A stretch of 34,564 bases of DNA from an uncultured Lentisphaerota bacterium. Lineage in GTDB: Bacteria; Verrucomicrobiota; Kiritimatiellia; RFP12; UBA1067. A model generated the notes under the pieces. That model did not search any database, was not told the DNA's origin, and worked only from the letters and a program-made list of their open reading frames with translations. Position 1 is the stretch's first letter; every line of letters begins with the position of its first letter. Shown piece by piece: positions 1 to 6,610 of this stretch. The translations under genes were made by a program, and so were the position numbers. Location of the stretch: assembly GCA_900321575.1 (NCBI GenBank), contig ONWT01000110.1:1-34564 (forward strand). The letters are read 5' to 3'.

Positions 1-69
1 AAAGGGCGGCCCGATCTCAAGGCGGCGCTTGACGCGGCGATAACGGAACTCAAGGAGCGGCGGAAATGA
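1..69 (+). CDS. C-terminal end of an unidentified protein (partial)
   Basis: Frame 1 is open from the window edge to a TGA at 67-69 and encodes 22 residues ending in LKERRK, a charged, helix-like tail. Its stop overlaps the ATG of the next gene in an ATGA arrangement, which supports a real, translationally coupled upstream gene. The fragment is too short to identify. The PDLKAALDAAITELK pattern resembles the last helix of periplasmic solute-binding proteins, but that is only an impression. Confidence 0.6.
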   Translation, partial: KGRPDLKAALDAAITELKERRK

Positions 70-1718
70 AAATGCGGCAAAGGCGCCTTGTGACGCGGCT
101 GATACTGTCGGTCATAATCGCGTTTCTCGCTTCGATGGTGCTCACATGGGCGCTTCATGCGAGAATCACAAAGCGCGAAATGACCAAACTTTTCGACAAG
201 GTCTTCTCGGATGTCGGCGCCGATATACGTAGCGTGGTCGACAGCCGAATGATACGCAAGGCGATGATTCTTCGCGACTGCTACTACGAGATGCGCAACG
301 AGCCGTGGTGGAACGATCCGGACGAGTCGAGCCGCCGCCTGAAAGAGCTTGCGACAGATCTGGGGGTTGACGAAGTCATCGTCGCCAATTCAGATGGATG
401 GCTCACCCACAGCGCACGGCGCGACGAGGTAATGGCGCTGAATTTCTGCGAGGCCGAGGGGCAGGCCCGTGAATTTGCGGATCTCCTGACCACCAAGACT
501 GAAATCGCGCAACCGCTTTTGCCAAATTCGCTGCGCGGCGAAAAGATCAAGTATGTCGGCGTATGGCTCCCTGATGGAGGCTTCGTGCAAGTCGGCGGCA
601 AGGAGGCAAGCGTTCGGAACATTTCGCGCACGGCCTTGACCGGTCTTACGAGAGACTGGCATGTGAGCGGTTCGGAGGGCGGCATCTTCATCACCACGGC
701 TGGAGGTACGGTCGTTTCGCATCCCAAGGCCGGCTACGAAGGGCGCCAATGGAAGATTCCCGGGGACGATTTCTATTGGGAGAAGCGCATTATCGAAGGC
801 TTCCCCGTTTACATCGTGGTGCCAAAGTCCGCCACAGTGGCGGACAGGCGAGTTCTCGTTACGACTTCGGCATTCCTGAACGGCATGGCGCTCGTCTTCG
901 CCGCGATACTCGTGGGCGTTGTTATCGCGCGCTACATACAAGACAGAATGCGCGAACAGTCCGCAAAAGAAATGGCGATGGCGAGATGCATTCAGGAAGG
1001 CGCGATGCCGAGAGTGTTTCCTCCATTCCCGGACGAACGCAGAATCGACATATTCGCGATGATGAACACCGCCAAAGAGGTCGGTGGAGATTTCTACGAT
1101 TTCTACTTTACGGGACACAACAAGGTGGTGTTTCTCATTGCCGATGTGAGCGGCAAGGGTGTCGGCGCGGCGCTTTATATGATGAGAGCGAAGACGACGA
1201 TCAAGGGTATTGCGCAGACAGGCTTGCCGATCGACGAGGTCGCCAAGCTGTCCAACGACGCGCTGAGCCGCGACAACGACGCGAACATGTTCGTGACCGT
1301 GTGGATCGGCGAGATCAATCTCGATACAGGTGTTCTGCAATATGTGAACGCGGGGCACAACCCGCCGATTTCGATTTGCGCTTCGGGCAAGGTGGACTAT
1401 ATGAAGGCAAGATCGGGGCTGGCGTTCGGTGCCATGCCCGGCGCGAAGTATAAATCGCACGAAGTCAAGCTTGAGAAGGGCGACACGATATATCTTTATA
1501 CGGACGGCATAACGGAGCAACCCAACATAAAGGGCGAACTTTACGGCGAAGAACGGCTTATCGCAGTATTGAAGTCGCGACTGGAAAGCGGAGTAAAGGC
1601 TGTGGATGGAGCTTTCTCACCGCTCATCGACATAATCTTCAACGACACCATGAATTATGGCGGCGAAGCCGAGCAGGCCGACGATTGCACCCAACTTGTG
1701 CTGCGTTACAACGGCTGA
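66..1718 (+). CDS. Membrane-anchored SpoIIE/RsbU-type PP2C serine phosphatase with extracytoplasmic sensor domain
   Basis: 550 residues. A transmembrane helix at about 10-29 is followed by a roughly 240-residue extracytoplasmic region (Cache-like in length and position), a second helix at about 270-292, and a C-terminal SpoIIE/PPM phosphatase domain (about 310-550). The phosphatase shows the metal-binding GGDFYDF (about 340), DVSGKG (about 360), NAGHNPP and YTDGITE motifs. The family dephosphorylates anti-anti-sigma factors, releasing partner-switch control of an alternative sigma factor in response to an external signal. No HAMP or PAS module is obvious between the second helix and the phosphatase. 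No anti-sigma kinase or STAS protein is nearby, so the output is unknown. The start is the ATG overlapping the previous stop; Met3 is an alternative. Confidence 0.9.
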   Translation: MKMRQRRLVTRLILSVIIAFLASMVLTWALHARITKREMTKLFDKVFSDVGADIRSVVDSRMIRKAMILRDCYYEMRNEPWWNDPDESSRRLKELATDLGVDEVIVANSDGWLTHSARRDEVMALNFCEAEGQAREFADLLTTKTEIAQPLLPNSLRGEKIKYVGVWLPDGGFVQVGGKEASVRNISRTALTGLTRDWHVSGSEGGIFITTAGGTVVSHPKAGYEGRQWKIPGDDFYWEKRIIEGFPVYIVVPKSATVADRRVLVTTSAFLNGMALVFAAILVGVVIARYIQDRMREQSAKEMAMARCIQEGAMPRVFPPFPDERRIDIFAMMNTAKEVGGDFYDFYFTGHNKVVFLIADVSGKGVGAALYMMRAKTTIKGIAQTGLPIDEVAKLSNDALSRDNDANMFVTVWIGEINLDTGVLQYVNAGHNPPISICASGKVDYMKARSGLAFGAMPGAKYKSHEVKLEKGDTIYLYTDGITEQPNIKGELYGEERLIAVLKSRLESGVKAVDGAFSPLIDIIFNDTMNYGGEAEQADDCTQLVLRYNG

Positions 1719-1864
1719 CCGGCCTATCAAGAGGAATATGTTTACGGCGATTCTCCCGCCTGAACCAAGGAATGCGTTTATTATGCCATTTGCTTCTGTC
1801 GCGGACGCCAAGAGAAGACTTTATTATATCAAATAACTGATGATTGTGCTCTCACTATGTTGTT

Positions 1865-1980
1865 TTAATGGGCACCTGCACGGACTTGATAGGTTGTGCC
1901 AATATAGAGTATTGTAGTGCCATCCGCTGGTATTTGAAAAGTCTTCGCATATTCTTTTGCCCATTCCCAGGGAGACGCGA
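1865..1980 (-). pseudogene. Possible C-terminal fragment of a degraded protein gene
   Basis: On the minus strand one frame reads about 37 residues of normal-looking protein (SPWEWAKEYAKTFQIPADG, then TTILYIGTTYQVRAGAH) ending at a TAA at 1865-1867. It has no start codon of its own, and the same frame runs upstream into the 22-bp repeat array, where a 22-bp period shifts the frame each unit and creates stops. It could be the surviving end of a gene cut off by the array. It could also be a chance open frame. Confidence 0.22.
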
Positions 1981-2134
1981 GAAGTCTACCGCGCCAGACT
2001 GACAAGTCTACCGCGCTAGACTGGGAAGTCTACCGCGCCGAACTGGGAAGTCTACCGCGGTAAACTTCATAATCTACCGCGCTAGACTTCGTAATCTACC
2101 GCGGTAGATTTCACAACCTGCCGCGCTAGACTTC
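1981..2134. repeat. Seven tandem 22-bp palindromic units
   Basis: Seven head-to-tail units start at 1981, 2003, 2025, 2047, 2069, 2091 and 2113, each exactly 22 bp with no spacers. The consensus is a perfect palindrome: GAAGTCTACCG followed by its reverse complement. By eye the units differ from it at 4, 4, 6, 1, 4, 3 and 6 positions. CCGCG at unit positions 9-13 is identical in all seven, and unit six contains the perfect 18-nt palindrome AATCTACCGCGGTAGATT. Units 1-3 end in GA or GG and units 4-7 in TC, so there are two subfamilies. A 22-bp pitch is about two helical turns, placing all centres on one DNA face. No coding frame runs through it. Confidence 0.93.
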
Positions 2135-2166
2135 ATCTTTCTTGCGGATAATCTGCATCACCCCTC

Positions 2167-2226
2167 TAACTGAAGTCAACATGTGCCGCGTTTGTTCGTG
2201 CGAACAACTAGGCGGAACGGCAGTTA
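2167..2226. other. Imperfect 60-nt hairpin with a TTGTTCG-TG-CGAACAA tip
   Basis: The outer arms TAACTG (2167-2172) and CAGTTA (2221-2226) are exact complements. The tip TTGTTCG (2192-2198) / CGAACAA (2201-2207) is a 7-bp stem with a 2-nt loop, and CCGC/GCGG segments can pair between them. The tip contains TGTTC-N4-GAACA (2193-2206), the form I recall as the verrucomicrobial LexA box. The outer arms resemble the R-box ends of an integron attC site. Neither reading is secure, because no SOS gene or integrase is adjacent. Confidence 0.4.
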
Positions 2227-2337
2227 TATATGCCCATCTCAAGCCGATCATCTGGATAGCGAGCGAACGTTGGCTCCAAGATGTGGCCGAAAGTTTCGGT
2301 GATCCAACCAGACGCCTTGCGCACACTCGGTAGAAAA

Positions 2338-2346
2338 TAGTATAAT
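2338..2346 (+). promoter_or_regulatory. -10 promoter element of the fucosyltransferase gene
   Basis: TAGTATAAT contains a consensus TATAAT hexamer (2341-2346). Only 9 nt separate it from the ATG at 2356, so a start site 6-7 nt downstream of the hexamer would give a transcript with almost no leader. Confidence 0.65.
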
Positions 2347-2355
2347 ACGTGGCAT

Positions 2356-3360
2356 ATGAACACAATAAGATATTGGACATCTCATGATAATAAGTCTTCG
2401 GCATATTGGAATGAGTGGTTTACCGCAACGTCTAGTGTGGTAAACCCACTAGAATTAGAGTTTTTGTATGATGAAAAGGCCCCTGATTATCTTTTTGTAA
2501 CAGAGCATATATACCATATTCCTCGGAGATTTAGAGAGTTTATTGAGTTAAACGATGGTCGTCGCATATCTGTTTTCGCAGGGGGCGAAGCGATTTCGCC
2601 TGATATGAATCTCTTTGACTATGCGTGTAGCTTTGATAAAACGCTGGTAAATGGAGACAGGTGTACCAGAAAGCCGCCATGTCTGTTCTTCAAGCATCAC
2701 ATATTCACACCATTAACTGAAGGATGTAAGGATGTTGTGTCAGAGCTGAAAAGTAAAACGGGTTTTTGCAACTTTATCTATTCTAATCCATCTGCCCACC
2801 CAAGACGTGATCAGTTGTTTTATGCAATTAGTCAATATAGGCAGGTAGACGCATTGGGACCACATCTAAATAATATAGGCAATAGGACTTCTCGAACATC
2901 GCATAACTGGCGAAGAATTCTTGTTGAGATGAAAAGACCTTATAAGTTTTCAATTGCTGCTGAAAATGCATGTTATGATGGATATGTGACAGAGAAGCTG
3001 ATATCTAGCTTTCAAGCACACACGATACCGATATATTGGGGTAGTCCTTCTGTCGCGGAAGAATTTAATCCAAAGGCCTTTATTAATGCCAATAAGTTAT
3101 CTGACGAGGAATTGATTGCTTTGGTCAAGAATATAGATGCGAATGATGAGTTGTGGTGTGAAATCGCTTCGCAACCTGCAATGACTAATGAACAGCAAGC
3201 AAATTTAGCCGTCGAAAGCGATCGGTTCGTAAAATTCAGTGCCGCTATATTCGATGCACGACCGCTAGAAGAAAAGAAGCGTGTGCCGGCAGGCTATTGG
3301 AATGATATTTATAAAAGATCGTTGATGAGGTGCGGCATGCCAAAATGGTTACGGTTTTGA
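2356..3360 (+). CDS. GT10 family alpha-1,3-type fucosyltransferase
   Basis: 334 residues, a usual size for bacterial GT10 enzymes. The family signature lies at about residues 198-240: an FSIAAENA block, then YVTEKL, then IPIYWGSP followed by FNPKAFI. This is the GDP-fucose-binding alpha-1,3-fucosyltransferase motif that also marks Helicobacter and animal FucTs. It should transfer L-fucose from GDP-fucose to a sugar of a surface glycan on the cytoplasmic side. There is no signal peptide or membrane helix. The gene is AT-rich relative to the housekeeping genes in this window, which suggests horizontal acquisition. Its 3' end overlaps the convergent ATP-grasp gene by 12 bp. Acceptor and linkage cannot be read from sequence. 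Confidence 0.92.
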   Translation: MNTIRYWTSHDNKSSAYWNEWFTATSSVVNPLELEFLYDEKAPDYLFVTEHIYHIPRRFREFIELNDGRRISVFAGGEAISPDMNLFDYACSFDKTLVNGDRCTRKPPCLFFKHHIFTPLTEGCKDVVSELKSKTGFCNFIYSNPSAHPRRDQLFYAISQYRQVDALGPHLNNIGNRTSRTSHNWRRILVEMKRPYKFSIAAENACYDGYVTEKLISSFQAHTIPIYWGSPSVAEEFNPKAFINANKLSDEELIALVKNIDANDELWCEIASQPAMTNEQQANLAVESDRFVKFSAAIFDARPLEEKKRVPAGYWNDIYKRSLMRCGMPKWLRF

Positions 3361-4302
3361 TTCTGGCAGTTTAAGCAATTCACCTAAACGATAATCCCAT
3401 TCAACTGGTTCAAAAGGCGTCATGCCGGCAAAGTGACAAAATGTCAATTCGCCAACTCTAAGTTGTGTGCCATCTACATAGAAGTCTACTCTTACAAAAG
3501 GGAATCGCGTTGCAAGTTTGCGGGCAACGCACAGCATTTCATTCCACTGTGGAGGTTTTGCAATCTCTGATTTGTTCACATTATAATGCTGCTTTATCGA
3601 AAGTCTCTCAAAGTTGGAAGAAAAGAATGTAAATGTCAGTTGCGCGTGTCCTTTATGTCTATTCTGCGCAATGAACATATTCAACGGCTCGCCGTTGTAG
3701 CAAAAGAACTTGTAGTCTGGCAAATCTCCGCATGCTTCAATGTATTTCTCTGCAACAATTTGCGGTTTTATCCCTTTGTAGCACCATTCAAAGAAATCAT
3801 AATAGTGATTGGACGAGGGACTCATCCAATCGTGAAGTTTCTTTTTGGTCGCCTCAACATCAAGATGGCTTTTGTCGGTACAGATTATGTTCTGTCCCGA
3901 ACCCCAATTAACTTTTAAGACAAACTTATTTGGCAAAGAGTTAAAATCTATGTCGTCTACATCTTCGTATACGCCTATAACAGGGACAAGATATTCCGCT
4001 CCAACCGTTTTCGAGATGTAGTCGCGAACCAATACCTTGTCGGCACATGTTTTGATAAGAGGATCATGGTAGTTTAAGTTTAGCCATTGGAGCTTCTCAT
4101 TAAAGCTTTTGGGATGAATTAGATCGGGAGAATACCCAACTGATTTTCTAAACATGCTGGATATGCAATATTCAATTTGCTTTTTTGTGAGACCTCTAAA
4201 TCTGTTTGCGTATAACCATGCGAATTTTGGTGAATGCCGGAAGCAATTGGCACAAAAGGACAAGGTATGGCGAAGAGGCTTGATTAGTTTGTCTTTCTGC
4301 AT
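3349..4302 (-). CDS. TupA-like ATP-grasp protein of polysaccharide gene clusters
   Basis: 317 residues. Diagnostic blocks are SFNEKLQWL (about 65), the ADKVLVRDYI stretch (about 86), FVLKVNWGSGQNI (about 127), VAEKYIE (about 179), DYKFFCYNGEP (about 191), and FVRVDFYVDG followed by GELTF near the C-terminus. These match the TupA-like ATPgrasp family (named after a teichuronopeptide synthesis protein), common in capsule and O-antigen clusters. ATP-grasp enzymes couple a carboxylate to an amine or other nucleophile through an acyl-phosphate, so an amide-linked amino acid or similar decoration is plausible; the substrate is unknown. It is second in a minus-strand pair, 29 bp behind the DUF616 gene, and AT-rich like its neighbours. 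Confidence 0.85.
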   Translation of the reverse strand: MQKDKLIKPLRHTLSFCANCFRHSPKFAWLYANRFRGLTKKQIEYCISSMFRKSVGYSPDLIHPKSFNEKLQWLNLNYHDPLIKTCADKVLVRDYISKTVGAEYLVPVIGVYEDVDDIDFNSLPNKFVLKVNWGSGQNIICTDKSHLDVEATKKKLHDWMSPSSNHYYDFFEWCYKGIKPQIVAEKYIEACGDLPDYKFFCYNGEPLNMFIAQNRHKGHAQLTFTFFSSNFERLSIKQHYNVNKSEIAKPPQWNEMLCVARKLATRFPFVRVDFYVDGTQLRVGELTFCHFAGMTPFEPVEWDYRLGELLKLPESKP

Positions 4303-4331
4303 TAGAACACCCCGCTTTTAAGATATGTTTT

Positions 4332-5207
4332 TCAAGTTTTGCGCCTATGCGGAAATACACAGAAGTCATTTGCAAGGAATCTGGCATTTGGAATGGAAAT
4401 GTCTGATATTTGCATTCCGTTTTTCCACAACAACCATGCCAAAGACAGTTGGTCCCTACGAGAGTATTTTTCTATCATTTCCCACCATTCGCGCATCATG
4501 GCAATTACTGATGGTTCGTTGTGGCGCCTGTACAGAATGCCGTTTTCGGTCAGGCCATAGTTTTTCGGCATCCCAGACGATGAGACGAGCCTTCGCTCTT
4601 GAAGAATCTTTCTAGGGTTGTCGAGGAACTCCGACAGAACAAAATCAAACTCTTGGTAGATGCAATTACGCGTCGGATGTCTAGGTAAAATGAAAGGCAT
4701 GCCGATATCACGGATGGCATTAAAGAGGTAGGGTGAAAGTATATCGATGTTTGCATCAATATATATGCTCTCATTGTATTCGGGAAACAATACATGAGGA
4801 TGCATTTTGTGCCAACGATTATTTCTGGTGTTGTCGAGCTGATTAAAGGCTAAAGGCTTGATTTCCCAAATCCCAATATGCCCGGCTGCAATGTCCTCAG
4901 CATCATCCGTAAAGCATATATAATCCCAATCTGGATTTATATATCCAGGGCAAGCGATTTCCCTTATGTCATCATAGCCATTTGTGATGCAGGTATATAT
5001 GACAGAGGATGCTTTGCGTGTTTTTTTGTTGGCAAGATAGCTGTTTATGGCCTGGTTGTCGATGCGTCGCACATGCGTCGCTTTAGGTAGTAGCTTGGCA
5101 GTCTCTGTGTAGTAAGACTTTCCCCTTATCCAAAAAGGGAAATCTCTTTTAAGTCTATACCATATACCCCATGGTGAGGAAAGATAAGTCTTGATTCGAA
5201 GTTTCAT
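4332..5207 (-). CDS. DUF616-family glycosyltransferase-like protein
   Basis: About 291 residues from the preferred start. The core has YTCITNGYDD (about residue 70), DWDYICFTDD (about 92), NRWHKMHPH and YIDANIDI, the last a DxD-like nucleotide-sugar/metal motif, then QLSLAWLLWK. These are features of the DUF616 family, annotated in many surface-glycan clusters as glycosyltransferase-domain proteins. I place the start at ATG 5207. The upstream in-frame ATG at 5237 lies inside TGATACAAT, a copy of the promoter element found inverted at 5307-5315, so that segment is more likely promoter than coding. A weak AGGA before 5237 keeps the longer form possible. Donor and acceptor are unknown. Confidence 0.8.
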   Translation of the reverse strand: MKLRIKTYLSSPWGIWYRLKRDFPFWIRGKSYYTETAKLLPKATHVRRIDNQAINSYLANKKTRKASSVIYTCITNGYDDIREIACPGYINPDWDYICFTDDAEDIAAGHIGIWEIKPLAFNQLDNTRNNRWHKMHPHVLFPEYNESIYIDANIDILSPYLFNAIRDIGMPFILPRHPTRNCIYQEFDFVLSEFLDNPRKILQERRLVSSSGMPKNYGLTENGILYRRHNEPSVIAMMREWWEMIEKYSRRDQLSLAWLLWKNGMQISDISIPNARFLANDFCVFPHRRKT

Positions 5208-5227
5208 TGCTAGATGTAATTTACAAT

Positions 5228-5236
5228 ATTGTATCA
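5228..5236 (-). promoter_or_regulatory. Extended -10 promoter for the minus-strand DUF616/ATP-grasp pair
   Basis: Read on the minus strand this is TGATACAAT, an extended -10 (TG-N-hexamer). A start about 7 nt downstream would leave roughly a 14-nt leader before ATG 5207. The same 11-nt string TGATACAATAT occurs facing away at 5307-5317. Confidence 0.5.
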
Positions 5237-5261
5237 TATTATTCCTACGTGATGTGTGATG

Positions 5262-5281
5262 AAATTACTATTCGGTAATTT
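5262..5281. repeat. Inverted repeat between divergent promoters
   Basis: AAATTAC (5262-5268) and GTAATTT (5275-5281) are exact complements separated by 6 nt. The repeat lies centrally between the two outward-facing TGATACAAT elements. It could be an operator for a shared regulator or just a chance AT-rich palindrome. Confidence 0.35.
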
Positions 5282-5306
5282 TATTTAACCATGATCAAGT
5301 AAAATT

Positions 5307-5315
5307 TGATACAAT
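5307..5315 (+). promoter_or_regulatory. Extended -10 promoter for the GT4/DUF5672 pair
   Basis: TGATACAAT is an extended -10 element facing right and the mirror image of the one at 5228-5236. A start near 5322 would give about a 38-nt leader to the ATG at 5360. This is why the in-frame TTG at 5306 is rejected as a start. Confidence 0.5.
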
Positions 5316-5359
5316 ATAAAGAAATTCAAAAAAGATGGAAGTTGTTGCCAGCGAGCTAT

Positions 5360-6610
5360 ATGATGCCGCGTATTAGAGAAATGATTGAAAAGGTTCGTGT
5401 GTGGGGGTTGACGGGAATCGTCAATTTCTTCAAGAGGGAATATGCATTTAGGATTCAGCGTCGTCGGCTTGAACGGCTTGCGCGAAAATCCAAAGCCGCG
5501 ATCCAAGTGCGTGGTATAACCGTGATTGGTGATATAACGTCAAGGGTTTCGTTGAGCAAAACTTTGCGGGACTTCATTCTTGATTTGAGAGACGCTGGCG
5601 TACCATGTCAGTCGTATGACACATGTTTAAGGCCAGAGATTCCGCCGAAAGATTCCGTGCGCGTTGTGACACCTCCTGGCGAATTTGATCTTCATCGCTA
5701 CTCACACATTGTCATGATGTATCGTAGCCCTTTGCCGAAGGATGCCGGAGTCGGCCATGTTTGCGCGAGAATCGCGTTCCATGACAGTGAGCACGGTGTT
5801 CACGATACGATGCCGTTTTTGCGAGAGAGCGGCGACGCGATAATCGCAATGTCGGACTTCAACTACAACTACTTCAAGATGGCATTTGTCAACCAGCCAG
5901 TTTACAAGATAACATATCCATTTCGTTTCAAGTCAAGAGTGGCTACACCCCGCGAGGAGTTGCGCAAAAAGTATGGCATTTCGCTGGATGATTTTGTCGT
6001 GTTCTTCAACTTTGACTTTGGTTCATATTACCGCAAGAACATCCCTGCCGCGCTAAATGCCTTTGCGTTAGCATTTAAGGGCGATGCAAAGGCTAAACTG
6101 CTTTTCAAGACAAAGGGGGCGAAAGAAAACCCAAGACAGTTCTCGGAAATGATGCGGCTTGTCGCGACGCTAGGAATCGGCAATCAGTTTGTACATGTTG
6201 CTAATTATCTTCCAAGGGCAGACGTTGACGGCCTTACTTCCGCATGCGACGTGTATATGTCGCTTCACAAATCGGAAGGTTTTGGAATAGGAATGGCCGA
6301 GGCCATGAGCCAGGGCAAGCCTGTTGTCGCAACAAACTGGAGCGCAAATACTGAGTTCTGCAAAGAGGATACTGCATGGCTTGTCCCATATGACATGGTG
6401 CCGATTCTACCGCATGAATATCCACCTTCCATGGTCGAATGGGCGAGCGCGGATGTTTCTGTCGCGGCGAAGATGCTTCGTGAGATACGTAGCAAACCAG
6501 ATGTGGTGCGAAAAAGAGCCGAGTTGGGCCGACGTTTCATAAAAGAGCGATATTCTATTGAACGGTTCAAGTCCGATGTTGATCGTTTTTTAGATAGTGG
6601 CGTAGAATGA
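5360..6610 (+). CDS. GT4 (group 1) glycosyltransferase
   Basis: About 416 residues from ATG 5360. The C-terminal GT-B domain is clear: LFKTKGAKENPRQ, VANYLPRADV (about 280), SCDVYMSLHKSEGFG (about 295), then MAEAMSQGKPVVATNWSAN, which carries the EX7E-like nucleotide-sugar-binding motif of GT4 retaining enzymes. It would add a sugar from a nucleotide donor to a growing surface glycan in the cytoplasm. Its stop overlaps the ATG of the next gene (ATGA), so the two are probably translated together. The 5' part is AT-rich and the composition rises toward the genome norm along the gene. Specificity cannot be told. Confidence 0.88.
   Translation: MMPRIREMIEKVRVWGLTGIVNFFKREYAFRIQRRRLERLARKSKAAIQVRGITVIGDITSRVSLSKTLRDFILDLRDAGVPCQSYDTCLRPEIPPKDSVRVVTPPGEFDLHRYSHIVMMYRSPLPKDAGVGHVCARIAFHDSEHGVHDTMPFLRESGDAIIAMSDFNYNYFKMAFVNQPVYKITYPFRFKSRVATPREELRKKYGISLDDFVVFFNFDFGSYYRKNIPAALNAFALAFKGDAKAKLLFKTKGAKENPRQFSEMMRLVATLGIGNQFVHVANYLPRADVDGLTSACDVYMSLHKSEGFGIGMAEAMSQGKPVVATNWSANTEFCKEDTAWLVPYDMVPILPHEYPPSMVEWASADVSVAAKMLREIRSKPDVVRKRAELGRRFIKERYSIERFKSDVDRFLDSGVE

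Larger units (their letters stand above)
1719..2337. other. Gene-free stretch of about 620 bp
   Basis: No convincing complete gene is present. Composition changes here from the GC-rich phosphatase gene to AT-rich DNA. It holds a possible minus-strand gene fragment (1865-1980), a 154-bp palindromic tandem array (1981-2134) and a long hairpin (2167-2226). Short open frames over 2126-2404 on both strands have no recognisable family signature. Confidence 0.6.

Noticed and set aside
390-1520. Long minus-strand open frame opposite the phosphatase gene
   Set aside because: Antisense shadow of a GC-rich gene; its translation shows no family motif, whereas the plus strand has the complete SpoIIE-type motifs.
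1823-1831. Minus-strand TGATATAAT promoter reading into the phosphatase 3' end
   Set aside because: The hexamer is good, but no gene or structured RNA follows on the minus strand; AT-rich intergenic DNA easily gives such matches.
1981-2134. CRISPR array
   Set aside because: Units are contiguous 22-mers with no unique spacers, and no cas gene is nearby.
2193-2206. LexA operator controlling the fucosyltransferase
   Set aside because: It lies about 135 bp upstream of the likely -10 element, too far for simple repression, and no SOS gene is adjacent; kept only as a property of the hairpin.
2142-2333. 63-codon plus-strand ORF between array and fucosyltransferase
   Set aside because: No ribosome-binding site and no recognisable family; it spans the hairpin.
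5306-5359. TTG start for the GT4 gene
   Set aside because: The TTG is part of an extended -10 element duplicated in mirror image; ATG 5360 is the better start.
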